Part shown: positions 7,968 through 14,483 of the stretch, piece after piece
How the letters are laid out: every line of letters starts with the position of its first letter
Position numbering within the stretch: position 1 is the first letter of the stretch
From: a virus
Direction: 5' to 3' (one strand)
IMG/VR virus record: IMGVR_UViG_3300042691_009040
Location: 1 to 20,350 of that record
Length of the DNA: 20,350 nt
Notes under the pieces: generated by a model
Databases searched by the model: none
Seen by the model: the letters and a program-made list of their open reading frames with translations, nothing else
Told to the model about the DNA's origin: nothing
Program-made: the position numbers and the translations under genes

Positions 7968-8576
7968 ATGGGAACTGCGGTAATTGTTGGGCAAAACATG
8001 CCAGACAAAACACTGGATTGTGTTGTTGACATGCACGATCGCACGATCATGTTTGAGCCTGTTCCGCAGGCTGCTGAAGCGTGCCGGAAAAGGTACGCAA
8101 CGCAGCCAAAGGCTATCGTGATCGAAGCGGCCTGCGGGGAGGAGCATGGCAAATGTGTATTTAATCTGTATAACACTGATGGGATATCGTCGTCGCTCGG
8201 CAACATTACAGCACAGGCTGAGGGCACATGGCGGAATGTAGATTTCAGCAACACCAAAGCGATCCATGTGCAAGTTGTGCGGCTCGACGATGTTTTGCAG
8301 ATGCTGGGAGTCACACAGATTGATTGCCTGGTGATCGATGCCCAGGGTATGGACTTTGCAATTCTCAAGACGCTCGAACCGATGATCAACGACGGCATGA
8401 TCGGTTACATTCAACTGGAAGCAGACGGGGCTGGCTTTTGTCACTACACAGGAACACCAGATAATTCAGAGGCAGCGATTCTGCAATGGATGTCTCAGTT
8501 TGAGCAATACGAGGCATCGCGATTGCCCGGCCGGATGGTGGAACAGCCAGATTTAGTGTTTACGTTTAAAGAATAA
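7968..8576 (+). CDS. FkbM-type methyltransferase (MT2)
   Basis: This is a 202-residue protein if ATG 7968 is used; 7965 adds one Met. The FkbM pattern is clear from the middle onward: FEPVPQAAEACRKR (about 29-42), ACGEEHGKCVFNLYNTDGIS (about 55-74), VRLDDVL (about 104-110), IDCLVIDAQGMDFAILKTLE (about 118-137) and IQLEAD (about 148-153). Oddly, the N-terminal motif I (usually DIGANxG) is shortened and poorly matched, with only VIVGQN near the start. SAM binding may therefore be atypical or weakened. FkbM enzymes usually O-methylate sugars or natural products. It sits between the protease and the capsid gene, a position normally free of extra genes. It is a different gene from MT1, not a recent duplicate. 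Confidence 0.82.
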   Translation: MGTAVIVGQNMPDKTLDCVVDMHDRTIMFEPVPQAAEACRKRYATQPKAIVIEAACGEEHGKCVFNLYNTDGISSSLGNITAQAEGTWRNVDFSNTKAIHVQVVRLDDVLQMLGVTQIDCLVIDAQGMDFAILKTLEPMINDGMIGYIQLEADGAGFCHYTGTPDNSEAAILQWMSQFEQYEASRLPGRMVEQPDLVFTFKE

Positions 8577-8579
8577 ACG

Positions 8580-8608
8580 TTGACACGATTCCGACAATCT
8601 GCTTAAAT
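8580..8608 (+). promoter_or_regulatory. Sigma70-like promoter candidate upstream of the capsid gene
   Basis: A perfect TTGACA -35 box (8580-8585) is separated by exactly 17 bases from TTAAAT (8603-8608), a four-of-six match to the -10 consensus. It begins just after the MT2 stop. Transcription would start near 8615 and run toward the capsid gene. Confidence 0.5.
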
Positions 8609-8616
8609 GCAGGCAC

Positions 8617-8634
8617 GCGGGGGAGTCATCCCGC
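8617..8634 (+). other. Leader hairpin near the predicted transcript 5' end
   Basis: GCGGG (8617-8621) and CCCGC (8630-8634) form a 5-bp GC stem with an 8-base loop, at the expected 5' end of RNA made from the 8580 promoter. It could stabilise the leader or be part of a regulatory fold. Confidence 0.35.
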
Positions 8635-8665
8635 ACCGAACACGAATTTTCTGAGCAACTCGTTA

Positions 8666-8720
8666 GCGGCCGGAAAAGTCAAAGCGAAACCATTTCGCCG
8701 ACTTTTTGCGCCGCTTTTTT
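8666..8720 (+). terminator. Intrinsic terminator upstream of the capsid gene
   Basis: This is a three-part stem: GCGGC (8666-8670) with GCCGC (8710-8714), AAAAGTC (8674-8680) with GACTTTT (8700-8706), and GCGAAA (8684-8689) with TTTCGC (8693-8698) around a CCA loop. Six Ts follow at 8715-8720. It would end transcripts coming from the terminase-protease genes, or those from the promoter at 8580, before the capsid start. Partial read-through would make it an attenuator. Confidence 0.72.
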
Positions 8721-8762
8721 CATGGCCTGAGTCGGCATCACAATCGACTAAGGACTATGGAA

Positions 8763-10112
8763 ATGATTTGGAATCTGAAGGTAATTCGCGAGCAAATTGA
8801 CGAAGAGCTTGGCAAGGTTGATGCCATCGTCGCTCTCGCAAAGGAGGAAAACCGCGACTTGTCGGCAGAAGAAACTGCTGAAGTGGATCGCATTCAGGGC
8901 ACTGACGACAAGCCTGGCGTTCTTCAGAAGCTTTACGCAGACGAAAAGCGAGCGGCACGGATGTCGCAGAATTCAGCCGCTCGAGTTCGCTCGATTGGCT
9001 CAATCGAAGTTGGTGGCCAGACCGGCGGTACGGCACTGGCAACAGCAGAGCCGCCTCGGGTTTTGGTTCCAGCGACTGCCAAGCGTCATGGCACTGTCAA
9101 GCACTTTAAAGGGCCAGACGCAGAGGCAAACGCCTATCTGACCGGCCGTTTTTTGATGGCTGCTATCGGTAATGATCAGAAGTCGAAAATGTGGCTGCAG
9201 GATCATGGCGTATCCATGCAGCACAGCAGCGACGACAACAGCAAGGGTGGCTACCTCGTCCCTGAAGTGTTGGAAAACGCTCTGATCGACCTGAAGGAAG
9301 AATTCGGCATGTTCCGGCGTTACGCCATGAACTGGCCGATGACTTCGGACGTTTCGCTTGTTCCTCGTCGCGTGTCTGGATTCACGACGTATTTCGTGGG
9401 CCAGAATGACACGATTACGACATCCACGACAGCATTGGATCAGGTGCGACTGGAAGCCAAGAAACTGGCCGCCCTGACGCAGTATTCCAGCGAACTGAAT
9501 GAGGATTCAATCATTTCGGTGGCTGATTACTACGCTCGGGAGTTTGCCTACGCTCTGGCAGTCCGTGAAGACCAGTGCGGTTTTCTCGGTGATGCTACCA
9601 GCACGTTTGGCGGCATTACGGGTGTGGCGAATGCTCTGGCTGCAGGGTCAATCGTCACGGCAACCGGCGTTACGGCCCTGTCCAATTTGCTGATCGGCAC
9701 GTTTCAGGAAGCCGTCGGCAAGCTGCCAGAATTCCCAGGCATTCAGCCCGCATGGTACGTTCACAAAGCCGTCTACCATGCGTCCATGGGACGCCTGCAG
9801 ATGGCTGCCGGTGGAAACACCGTGCAGGATCTGGGAAGCGGCCCTGTGCTGCAGTTCCTAGGCTATCCAGTGCGGTTTATTCAGACCCTTCCATCGACGG
9901 CATCGTCCGGAACCAAGATTGCCTACTTTGGTGATCTGGCGATGGCTGCCACGATGGGCACACGTCGCGGTGTGACGCTGCGGGCCGACGAATCGCTTTA
10001 CTTTGCTCAAGACGCTCTGGCGTTGCGAGTAACCGAGCGATTCGACATCAACGTGCATGAACGCGGAACGGCTTCGGCTGCAGGTCCGCTGCTGATGATC
10101 CAGATGGGCTAA
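8763..10112 (+). CDS. Major capsid protein, HK97 fold
   Basis: ATG 8763 is preferred because AAGGA at 8750-8754 lies 8 bases upstream; ATG 8757 is only 2 bases away and would add two residues. The product is about 449 residues. The first ~100 are a charged, helical scaffold (delta) domain starting IWNLKVIREQIDEEL, followed by a flexible linker. The capsid domain shows GGYLVPEVLENALIDL, LVPRRVSGFTTYFVGQND, AALTQYSSELNEDS, FLGDATSTFGGITG, a late AYFGDLAMAATMGTRRG and VTERFDINVHERG, all typical of HK97-fold major capsid proteins. The ClpP-like protease probably removes the N-terminal domain. The gene has a candidate promoter upstream and terminators on both sides, so it can be expressed as a separate high-level unit. 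Confidence 0.95.
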   Translation: MIWNLKVIREQIDEELGKVDAIVALAKEENRDLSAEETAEVDRIQGTDDKPGVLQKLYADEKRAARMSQNSAARVRSIGSIEVGGQTGGTALATAEPPRVLVPATAKRHGTVKHFKGPDAEANAYLTGRFLMAAIGNDQKSKMWLQDHGVSMQHSSDDNSKGGYLVPEVLENALIDLKEEFGMFRRYAMNWPMTSDVSLVPRRVSGFTTYFVGQNDTITTSTTALDQVRLEAKKLAALTQYSSELNEDSIISVADYYAREFAYALAVREDQCGFLGDATSTFGGITGVANALAAGSIVTATGVTALSNLLIGTFQEAVGKLPEFPGIQPAWYVHKAVYHASMGRLQMAAGGNTVQDLGSGPVLQFLGYPVRFIQTLPSTASSGTKIAYFGDLAMAATMGTRRGVTLRADESLYFAQDALALRVTERFDINVHERGTASAAGPLLMIQMG

Positions 10113-10146
10113 TCACTGAGCCACTCGTCGCTCCGGGTGGACCCGG

Positions 10147-10180
10147 CCGGAACGTTGGCTTGCTGGCGTTCCGGTCTTTT
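10147..10180 (+). terminator. Intrinsic terminator after the capsid gene
   Basis: CCGGAACG (10147-10154) pairs perfectly with CGTTCCGG (10167-10174) across a 12-base loop and is followed by TCTTTT. It lies 35 bases after the capsid stop and would separate capsid mRNA from the downstream genes, at least partly. Confidence 0.72.
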
Positions 10181-10216
10181 CAAAACCAATTGCACACATT
10201 TTCATAAGGTGATCAC

Positions 10217-10660
10217 ATGAAAGCAAATCAAAGAACTCAGGCAGTGATTGCACTGTCAGCACAGACGGCGGCAGCAACGGCAACGGTTGCTGGGACTATC
10301 GTAGACATGAAAGACTGCGATTATGCGACAATCATCCTCGCGACTTCAGTTGCGGCGAACACAAACGCTGCTCCAGTCGTCGTCAAGATTCAGGAATCCG
10401 ACACCACAACCACAACTGACTTCACCGACATCAGCACCAGCACGATGCAGTTGTCCGTGACGCTGTCAACAGCGACTGGCCGAGATGCGAAGTTTCACAT
10501 CAACAACGACGGCACACGAAAACGTTACGTGCGTTTGTTCGCGACACCTGGCACGCACACGACGAACAGCGTCGTCTCATTGGCTGCGGTTGCAGAGTTG
10601 ATGATGGACACGATGCCATCAGGCACCACAGGACAGGCCGACTTTGTCGCAATTGGCTAA
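10217..10660 (+). CDS. Thr/Ser-rich probable head protein
   Basis: This 147-residue protein starts at an ATG with AAGGTGAT about 5 bases upstream. It has no recognised enzymatic motif. It is rich in Thr, Ala and Ser, including a five-Thr run inside SDTTTTTDFTD, and is predicted mostly beta (VVVKIQES, LSVTLSTATG, RYVRLFATPG). Position right after the major capsid gene, its size and its beta character suggest a head decoration or minor capsid protein; this is inference. The next gene is the glycosyltransferase, so its many hydroxyl residues make it a conceivable acceptor. It follows a terminator, so expression depends on read-through or an unseen promoter. Confidence 0.7.
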   Translation: MKANQRTQAVIALSAQTAAATATVAGTIVDMKDCDYATIILATSVAANTNAAPVVVKIQESDTTTTTDFTDISTSTMQLSVTLSTATGRDAKFHINNDGTRKRYVRLFATPGTHTTNSVVSLAAVAELMMDTMPSGTTGQADFVAIG

Positions 10661-10688
10661 CCAAACTTAAAACACCCGGAGCAAACGA

Positions 10689-11351
10689 GTGACCTCAAAA
10701 TCTGTAAAAGTGTGCGGCATGATGACTTCGCCGCGTTACATCAATTGTTTTTGTCGAGACTACATAGACGCGGCATTTGTGGCGGCAAAGATTCCGCTGC
10801 AGGATTCGCAAGGCGTGTTTTACGGTCAATGTATGCAGCGGATGTTGCAACACGCCGTAGAAAAGGGCGTCGACATTGCCGTAATCTGCGACGGTGATTC
10901 ACTGTTCACAGATCGCGACATTATGCGATTGCTGCAGACCTTGGAAGCCAATCCGCATATCGACGCACTGGCATCCATGCAGATCCGGCGTGGAAACAAA
11001 ACGATGCTGGCAAGCATTAAAGGGCAATCGACAGCAGAGGTGGGCGGAACGCCGTTGCAGGTTTCGACAGCACATTTTGGGCTGACCGTGATTGATTTGA
11101 AGAAGCTCAAGAACGTTGCAAAGCCTTGGTTTTGGTCGAAGCCAGATGAGAATGGCGAATGGGGCGACCTTCGCATTGATGATGACATTTGGTTTTGGAA
11201 GCAGTGGGAAGCGGCCGGTAACACGGTCTATCTTGATCCGCAAACGCGAATCGGGCACATGGAAGAAATGGTCGTCATGGTTGAGCCGAACACATACGAA
11301 GCCGTTCACGCATACCCGAACGAATGGATTGAATCATGCAAGTCGAGTTAA
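10689..11351 (+). CDS. Glycosyltransferase-like protein (GT-A type)
   Basis: This 220-residue protein uses a GTG start with GGAG 8 bases upstream. It opens with KVCGMMTSPRY, like the first strand of GT-A nucleotide-sugar transferases. VDIAVICDGDSLF (about 61-73) supplies the metal-binding DxD motif (Asp68-Gly-Asp70). The later segment STAHFGLTVIDLKKL (about 126-140), then RIDDDIWFW (about 162-170), AGNTVYLDP and RIGH (His190), matches the acceptor/aspartate and metal-ligating His arrangement of these enzymes. It would transfer a sugar from a nucleotide-sugar donor; donor and acceptor cannot be told from sequence. It sits between head genes and overlaps the next gene by 16 bases. No membrane segment is seen, so it is cytoplasmic. 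Confidence 0.78.
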   Translation: MTSKSVKVCGMMTSPRYINCFCRDYIDAAFVAAKIPLQDSQGVFYGQCMQRMLQHAVEKGVDIAVICDGDSLFTDRDIMRLLQTLEANPHIDALASMQIRRGNKTMLASIKGQSTAEVGGTPLQVSTAHFGLTVIDLKKLKNVAKPWFWSKPDENGEWGDLRIDDDIWFWKQWEAAGNTVYLDPQTRIGHMEEMVVMVEPNTYEAVHAYPNEWIESCKSS

Positions 11352-11587
11352 TGCAGGACTGGCGCGGCTATCGTATGGGTTCTCGGTTCCAGTTGGATGT
11401 GATAGGCGGAGGTGTGTTTGATGTTCTGCAACGCAACAACGTGGCAAGATTATTACCCGAGCCAAACGACGCGAATCAAAGATCAGGAGATTCGCCACAC
11501 AGTCAGAGTAGTGACACCACCGACCAGCGAACCAGTAACGATCGCAGAAGCGAAAGCACAGCTCAGCATCGGAGCAAGCGACGATAG
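11336..11587 (+). CDS. Small protein upstream of the head-tail connector
   Basis: This 83-residue frame starts inside the glycosyltransferase end. Residues 1-42 (MQVELMQDWRGYRMGSRFQL, then GGGVFDVLQRNNVARLLPEP) match a common short phage protein found next to connectors, with the pattern of a basic beta domain ending in a helix before an RxxVA turn. After about residue 43 the composition turns to Ser/Asp/Gln/Arg, as expected when a frame runs antagonistically through another gene. Its last 167 bases overlap the connector gene in a different frame. The N-terminal part is probably real; the tail may be a passenger of the overlap, or the two frames may be joined by a shift. Function unknown. Confidence 0.55.
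   Translation: MQVELMQDWRGYRMGSRFQLDVIGGGVFDVLQRNNVARLLPEPNDANQRSGDSPHSQSSDTTDQRTSNDRRSESTAQHRSKRR
11408..11412 (+). promoter_or_regulatory. Shine-Dalgarno GGAGG for the connector gene
   Basis: GGAGG followed by TG lies 8 bases before ATG 11421, an ideal spacing. It supports 11421 rather than GTG 11412 or GTG 11511, and implies a long overlap with the upstream small gene. Confidence 0.55.
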
Positions 11588-12053
11588 CCACGACACGGAA
11601 CTCGTGTCAATCATCGCAGCCGCTCGTGAGGAATGGGAACGAGACACGTCAATAGCACTGATTACACGAACGCTCGAGCATCGGCTACCAAAACTGCTGG
11701 AGGTTATCACGCTGACAGTGCGGCCGGTGATTGCCATATCGTCGGTGAAATACATGGATGCCGCAGGCACCGAGCAGACTATATCCTCGTCTGAATACTA
11801 TCTGGATGGCGACGAGCTGCGATTTCTGGACACGTTCGTAAAGCCTTTGCTGCAGGATCGTAGTGAGGCCGTGCGAATCACTTACACGGCAGGCTATGGA
11901 ACGACGTCGGCTGCGTGTCCGGAACTGGATCGAATGGCTATCAAGCTGAGTCTGGCAAATCGGTTTGAAGATAGAGACATGATCGCGTCACCGGGAGAAC
12001 GAAAGGCTTACGAAGCTTTAGTGGCCAAAAAAATGAGGGCCAGTTATCCATGA
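11421..12053 (+). CDS. Head-tail connector (HK97 gp6-like)
   Basis: From ATG 11421 this is a 210-residue protein. The recognisable domain begins near residue 30 with VVTPPTSEPVTIAEAKAQLS and continues SHDTELVSIIAAAREEWERD, the all-helical connector pattern of gp6/gp15-like proteins. RFLDTFVKPLL, VRITYTAGYG and PELDRMAIKLSLANRFEDRD follow. These proteins form a ring below the portal on which the tail attaches. The first ~28 residues overlap the upstream gene and look less conserved. It ends in an ATGA overlap with the head-closure gene. Confidence 0.87.
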   Translation: MFCNATTWQDYYPSQTTRIKDQEIRHTVRVVTPPTSEPVTIAEAKAQLSIGASDDSHDTELVSIIAAAREEWERDTSIALITRTLEHRLPKLLEVITLTVRPVIAISSVKYMDAAGTEQTISSSEYYLDGDELRFLDTFVKPLLQDRSEAVRITYTAGYGTTSAACPELDRMAIKLSLANRFEDRDMIASPGERKAYEALVAKKMRASYP

Positions 12054-12397
12054 CGTTTCGCCCTGAACGAAAATTCCGGCTCGGGACCATGCGACACCGC
12101 ATCACCGTCAGCGTGGAAACTACGACTCAGGACGCTGCCGGCCAGCCAGTGGTGACGGCCAATCGATGGTTAGCCGATGAACCGGCAAAGATGGAACCGA
12201 CAACGGGCGGAGAAGGAGCCAGAGGTAGACAGGTGGAGGCTGGTATCAGTGCTATTTTCACCGTGCGGTACAGGAGCGGCTACACGCCAGAAATGGCGAT
12301 CGACTTCGAGGGGCAGCGATTCTACATCGTCTACGTTAAGCCAGTGCAGGGAATGGATCGTTATCGAGAACTCTATTGCAAATCGGTGGTGCTGTAA
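12050..12397 (+). CDS. Head closure / head-tail joining protein
   Basis: This 115-residue protein has the SPP1 gp16/HK97 head-closure pattern: LGTMRHRITVSVETTTQD near the N-terminus, a middle ARGRQVEAGISAIFTVRYRSG, and a C-terminal EGQRFYIVYVKPVQGMDRYR followed by ELYCKSVVL. It forms a beta-barrel ring that plugs the connector and receives the tail. Size and order are typical. It overlaps the connector stop (ATGA) and shares its own stop with the next start (TAATG), so the trio is likely translated in tight coupling. Confidence 0.9.
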   Translation: MTFRPERKFRLGTMRHRITVSVETTTQDAAGQPVVTANRWLADEPAKMEPTTGGEGARGRQVEAGISAIFTVRYRSGYTPEMAIDFEGQRFYIVYVKPVQGMDRYRELYCKSVVL

Positions 12398-12939
12398 TGG
12401 CCAGACCTCGAAAGCAACCTGTAGGCCGACGTCATGGCGTGTCGGTCGGCATGGAATTGATTAACGGTAATGAGTTAGTGCAGGCGCTTCAAAAATTGGT
12501 GTACGAGGTGCAAACGACAGTTCTGACGAAAGCGATTGAGGCCGGCAGCCGGCCGGTGGAGTCGGCAATGATTTCCAACGCTCCAGAAAGTCAGGACGGC
12601 AGACGACAGCAGTCATCAAAAACGAAACAGAAATGGAGTGGTGCGAAAAAACTCAAAACCACAATTCGTTCTGTCGTGCGTCCACAACGTAAATTCGGGC
12701 AAATCGTCGGCCGTCTGGGATTGGTGGGACCATCGTACAGTGACGGAGGCGGGCACGGAAATCTGTTTTCGCGAGATCATAACCGCAAGGTGTTATGGGG
12801 TCGCGATGCTGGAACGGTGCGAAAGGTAAATCAATTCGTCAAACGAACGGCGGACGAAACAAAATCGGCGGCAGCATCGGCAGTAAAAGCAAGTTTGAAA
12901 GCGGGAATTGATGCGGCCGCAAAACAGGCGGCTAACTAA
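12397..12939 (+). CDS. HK97 gp10-like tail completion protein
   Basis: This 180-residue protein starts at the TAATG junction. An in-frame TTG at 12376 would only add residues inside the previous gene. After a basic start comes ELINGNELVQALQKLVYEVQ, then TVLTKAIEAGSRPVESAMIS and the later KLKTTIRSVVRP, a layout matching HK97 gp10-type proteins. The unusually basic, Lys/Ala-rich C-terminus (about 145-180) is helical. These proteins sit at the head-proximal end of the tail. Order between the head-closure and DUF3168 genes supports the call. Its stop overlaps the next start (TAATG). Confidence 0.82.
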   Translation: MARPRKQPVGRRHGVSVGMELINGNELVQALQKLVYEVQTTVLTKAIEAGSRPVESAMISNAPESQDGRRQQSSKTKQKWSGAKKLKTTIRSVVRPQRKFGQIVGRLGLVGPSYSDGGGHGNLFSRDHNRKVLWGRDAGTVRKVNQFVKRTADETKSAAASAVKASLKAGIDAAAKQAAN

Positions 12940-13367
12940 TGGCTGACATCGGCAGTGCAATACGAGGATACCTAGCAGCGAACACCGGCGTAGCGGCGCT
13001 GGTGTCAAGCCGGATCTATCCAGATGTTCTGCCACAGGGCTACACAATACGAACTGGCGGAGCGTTGACCTACACGGTCATCAGCACGATTCACGATCAT
13101 TTGATTAACGGACTGGCAGGAATCGCCAGAAGTCGGATTGAGTTCACTGCATTTGCATCGACGCGAGCCGGTGCGAATCTGATTGCAGAAGCCGTAAGAA
13201 CAAGTGATCTGCAGGGGTATACCGGAGCAATGGGTGGTGCATTTATTGAATCTGTGATGATTTCCGGAGGCATTCAGACACTGGATGAGCGGCCAACGGA
13301 TGGATCGCAGGAACATCGCTACCTGACCGTTTTTGATTACATGATCGCATATCAGGAGACAATCTAA
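12939..13367 (+). CDS. Tail terminator/completion protein, DUF3168-like
   Basis: This 142-residue protein shows the DUF3168/tail-terminator pattern: an N-terminal IGSAIRGYLAANTGVAALVS, SRIYPDVLPQGY, LTYTVISTIHDHLINGLAG, then a SRIEFTAFASTRAGANLIAE stretch with DERPTDGSQEHRYLTVFDY. Such proteins cap the tail tube and set its end during joining to the head. Length and order before the tail-tube gene are as expected. It starts inside the preceding stop codon. Confidence 0.85.
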   Translation: MADIGSAIRGYLAANTGVAALVSSRIYPDVLPQGYTIRTGGALTYTVISTIHDHLINGLAGIARSRIEFTAFASTRAGANLIAEAVRTSDLQGYTGAMGGAFIESVMISGGIQTLDERPTDGSQEHRYLTVFDYMIAYQETI

Positions 13368-13369
13368 AC

Positions 13370-13822
13370 ATGGCCACCGGAACACGTTTCAAAACTGGAA
13401 ACACTGCAACAATCACATTGGGCGGTGCACAAACTACGGGCATTACTACCGCATGGGCTGGAAACATCGTATCGATCAATCCCGGCGAATGGACGCTCGG
13501 AGAAAGAGACGTAACGCTGCTTTCTGATACTGGCTTCATGCGAGTTGACCCGCATGATTTGGCAGTCCCGAACGAAATTAGCGGAGTAGTGCGGTTCAGT
13601 GCTGCATTGGGAGTTCCGCCAATCGACGGAACAGTGGCTACGGTGACCGTCACACTGCCGCAGGTAAGCACCGCAACCACCGGAGTGACTCGCGGCACAA
13701 TCACCGGCAAAGCATTCTTTAGCCGTGTGGCATTTCCTCAAATGGCCAACAATGAAACGATGGACTCGGAATTTACCCTCAAAATGACTGGCGAATCACT
13801 CGCGCAGACTCGGGAAACATGA
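13370..13822 (+). CDS. Major tail tube protein
   Basis: This 150-residue protein starts at an ATG with AGGAG about 11 bases upstream, consistent with high expression. It is Thr/Gly/Ala-rich and mostly beta, with FKTGNTATITLGGAQTTGIT near the start, GEWTLGERDVTLL, NEISGVVRFSAALGVPP in the middle, and MDSEFTLKMTGE near the end, as in siphovirus tube proteins. Identity rests on size, composition and place between the tail-completion and chaperone/tape-measure genes; I see no single diagnostic motif. Many copies would polymerise into the tube. It overlaps the next gene by four bases. Confidence 0.75.
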   Translation: MATGTRFKTGNTATITLGGAQTTGITTAWAGNIVSINPGEWTLGERDVTLLSDTGFMRVDPHDLAVPNEISGVVRFSAALGVPPIDGTVATVTVTLPQVSTATTGVTRGTITGKAFFSRVAFPQMANNETMDSEFTLKMTGESLAQTRET

Positions 13823-14088
13823 TGGATATTAAGTTGATTGATCACGTGGGCGAATCACCCAACGGAACGCCAGTAGACCACGGTCAATGGATCGTGTTTT
13901 GCGATGACATTCAGGTTGGGTATCTGCCAAAGGAACCCGATTCCTGGCTGCAGTGTATCGTCACCTTTGACGACAACACAAAAGCCGAACTGATCGAGGC
14001 CGTCAACAAAACGGCAGCACTTACCATCGGCGGCGTTGTGATGCCCGTCGATATTGACCTGCAACCACAAGAGGATGACGACGTATGA
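13819..14088 (+). CDS. Small unidentified tail-region protein
   Basis: This 89-residue protein starts with ATGATG at the tail-tube stop. It has a short beta-type pattern (GQWIVFCDDIQVGYLPKEP, WLQCIVTFDD), a helix (KAELIEAVNKTAAL) and a very acidic C-terminus (QPQEDDDV). Position between the tail tube and chaperone genes points to tail assembly. I do not recognise the family. It overlaps the chaperone start (ATGA). Confidence 0.72.
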   Translation: MMDIKLIDHVGESPNGTPVDHGQWIVFCDDIQVGYLPKEPDSWLQCIVTFDDNTKAELIEAVNKTAALTIGGVVMPVDIDLQPQEDDDV

Positions 14089-14483
14089 CACTAACGCGAG
14101 CGACGTTAGGCAAGCTGACAAAGCGAGCGACAAAAGATATTGAGATCGACGGCAACGCCGTGCGACTTCAGCGGCCTACACCGCTTGAGTATTCTCAGTA
14201 TCAGATGTCGCTCGTTGACAAGGACGGCAAATGGAACGCCACAAACCTGAATGAGGCGCTGCTGTTGCTCGTGGCTCGGATGTGGATTGATGACGAAGGC
14301 GAGCGGCTGTTTAAGGATACGGAGACAAAACAGTTGGGTTCCATCGATCTGGCGTTTTATCAGAAACTGTCGGAAGAATGCCAGAAGTTTACAAGAACCA
14401 GTGAGGCATCAGAGACGCTGGGGGAGTCCGTAGTAACAACCGTCTCCGGTTCGCCTGCCGAGTATGTCTTGAGCTTGGAATAG
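14085..14483 (+). CDS. Tail assembly chaperone, upstream frame
   Basis: This 132-residue protein lies between the tube and tape-measure genes, where siphoviruses encode the G/GT chaperone pair. It has a basic N-terminus, a LQRPTPLEYSQYQMSLVDK segment, a helix LNEALLLLVARMWIDDEGE and LAFYQKLSEECQKF. The last ~25 residues (from about ASETLG) are less structured, and the frame ends at a TAG (14481-14483). A second frame, one base back, is open across this tail and continues to 14785 with a conserved chaperone motif, so a fraction of ribosomes probably shifts by -1 to make a longer fusion. The shorter and longer forms would both coat the tape measure during tail assembly. Confidence 0.78.
   Translation: MTLTRATLGKLTKRATKDIEIDGNAVRLQRPTPLEYSQYQMSLVDKDGKWNATNLNEALLLLVARMWIDDEGERLFKDTETKQLGSIDLAFYQKLSEECQKFTRTSEASETLGESVVTTVSGSPAEYVLSLE

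Noticed and set aside
7914-8444. - strand frames of 156 and 176 residues opposite MT2
   Set aside because: The + strand encodes clear FkbM motifs there; the antisense text is Cys/Ser/His-rich and unrecognisable.
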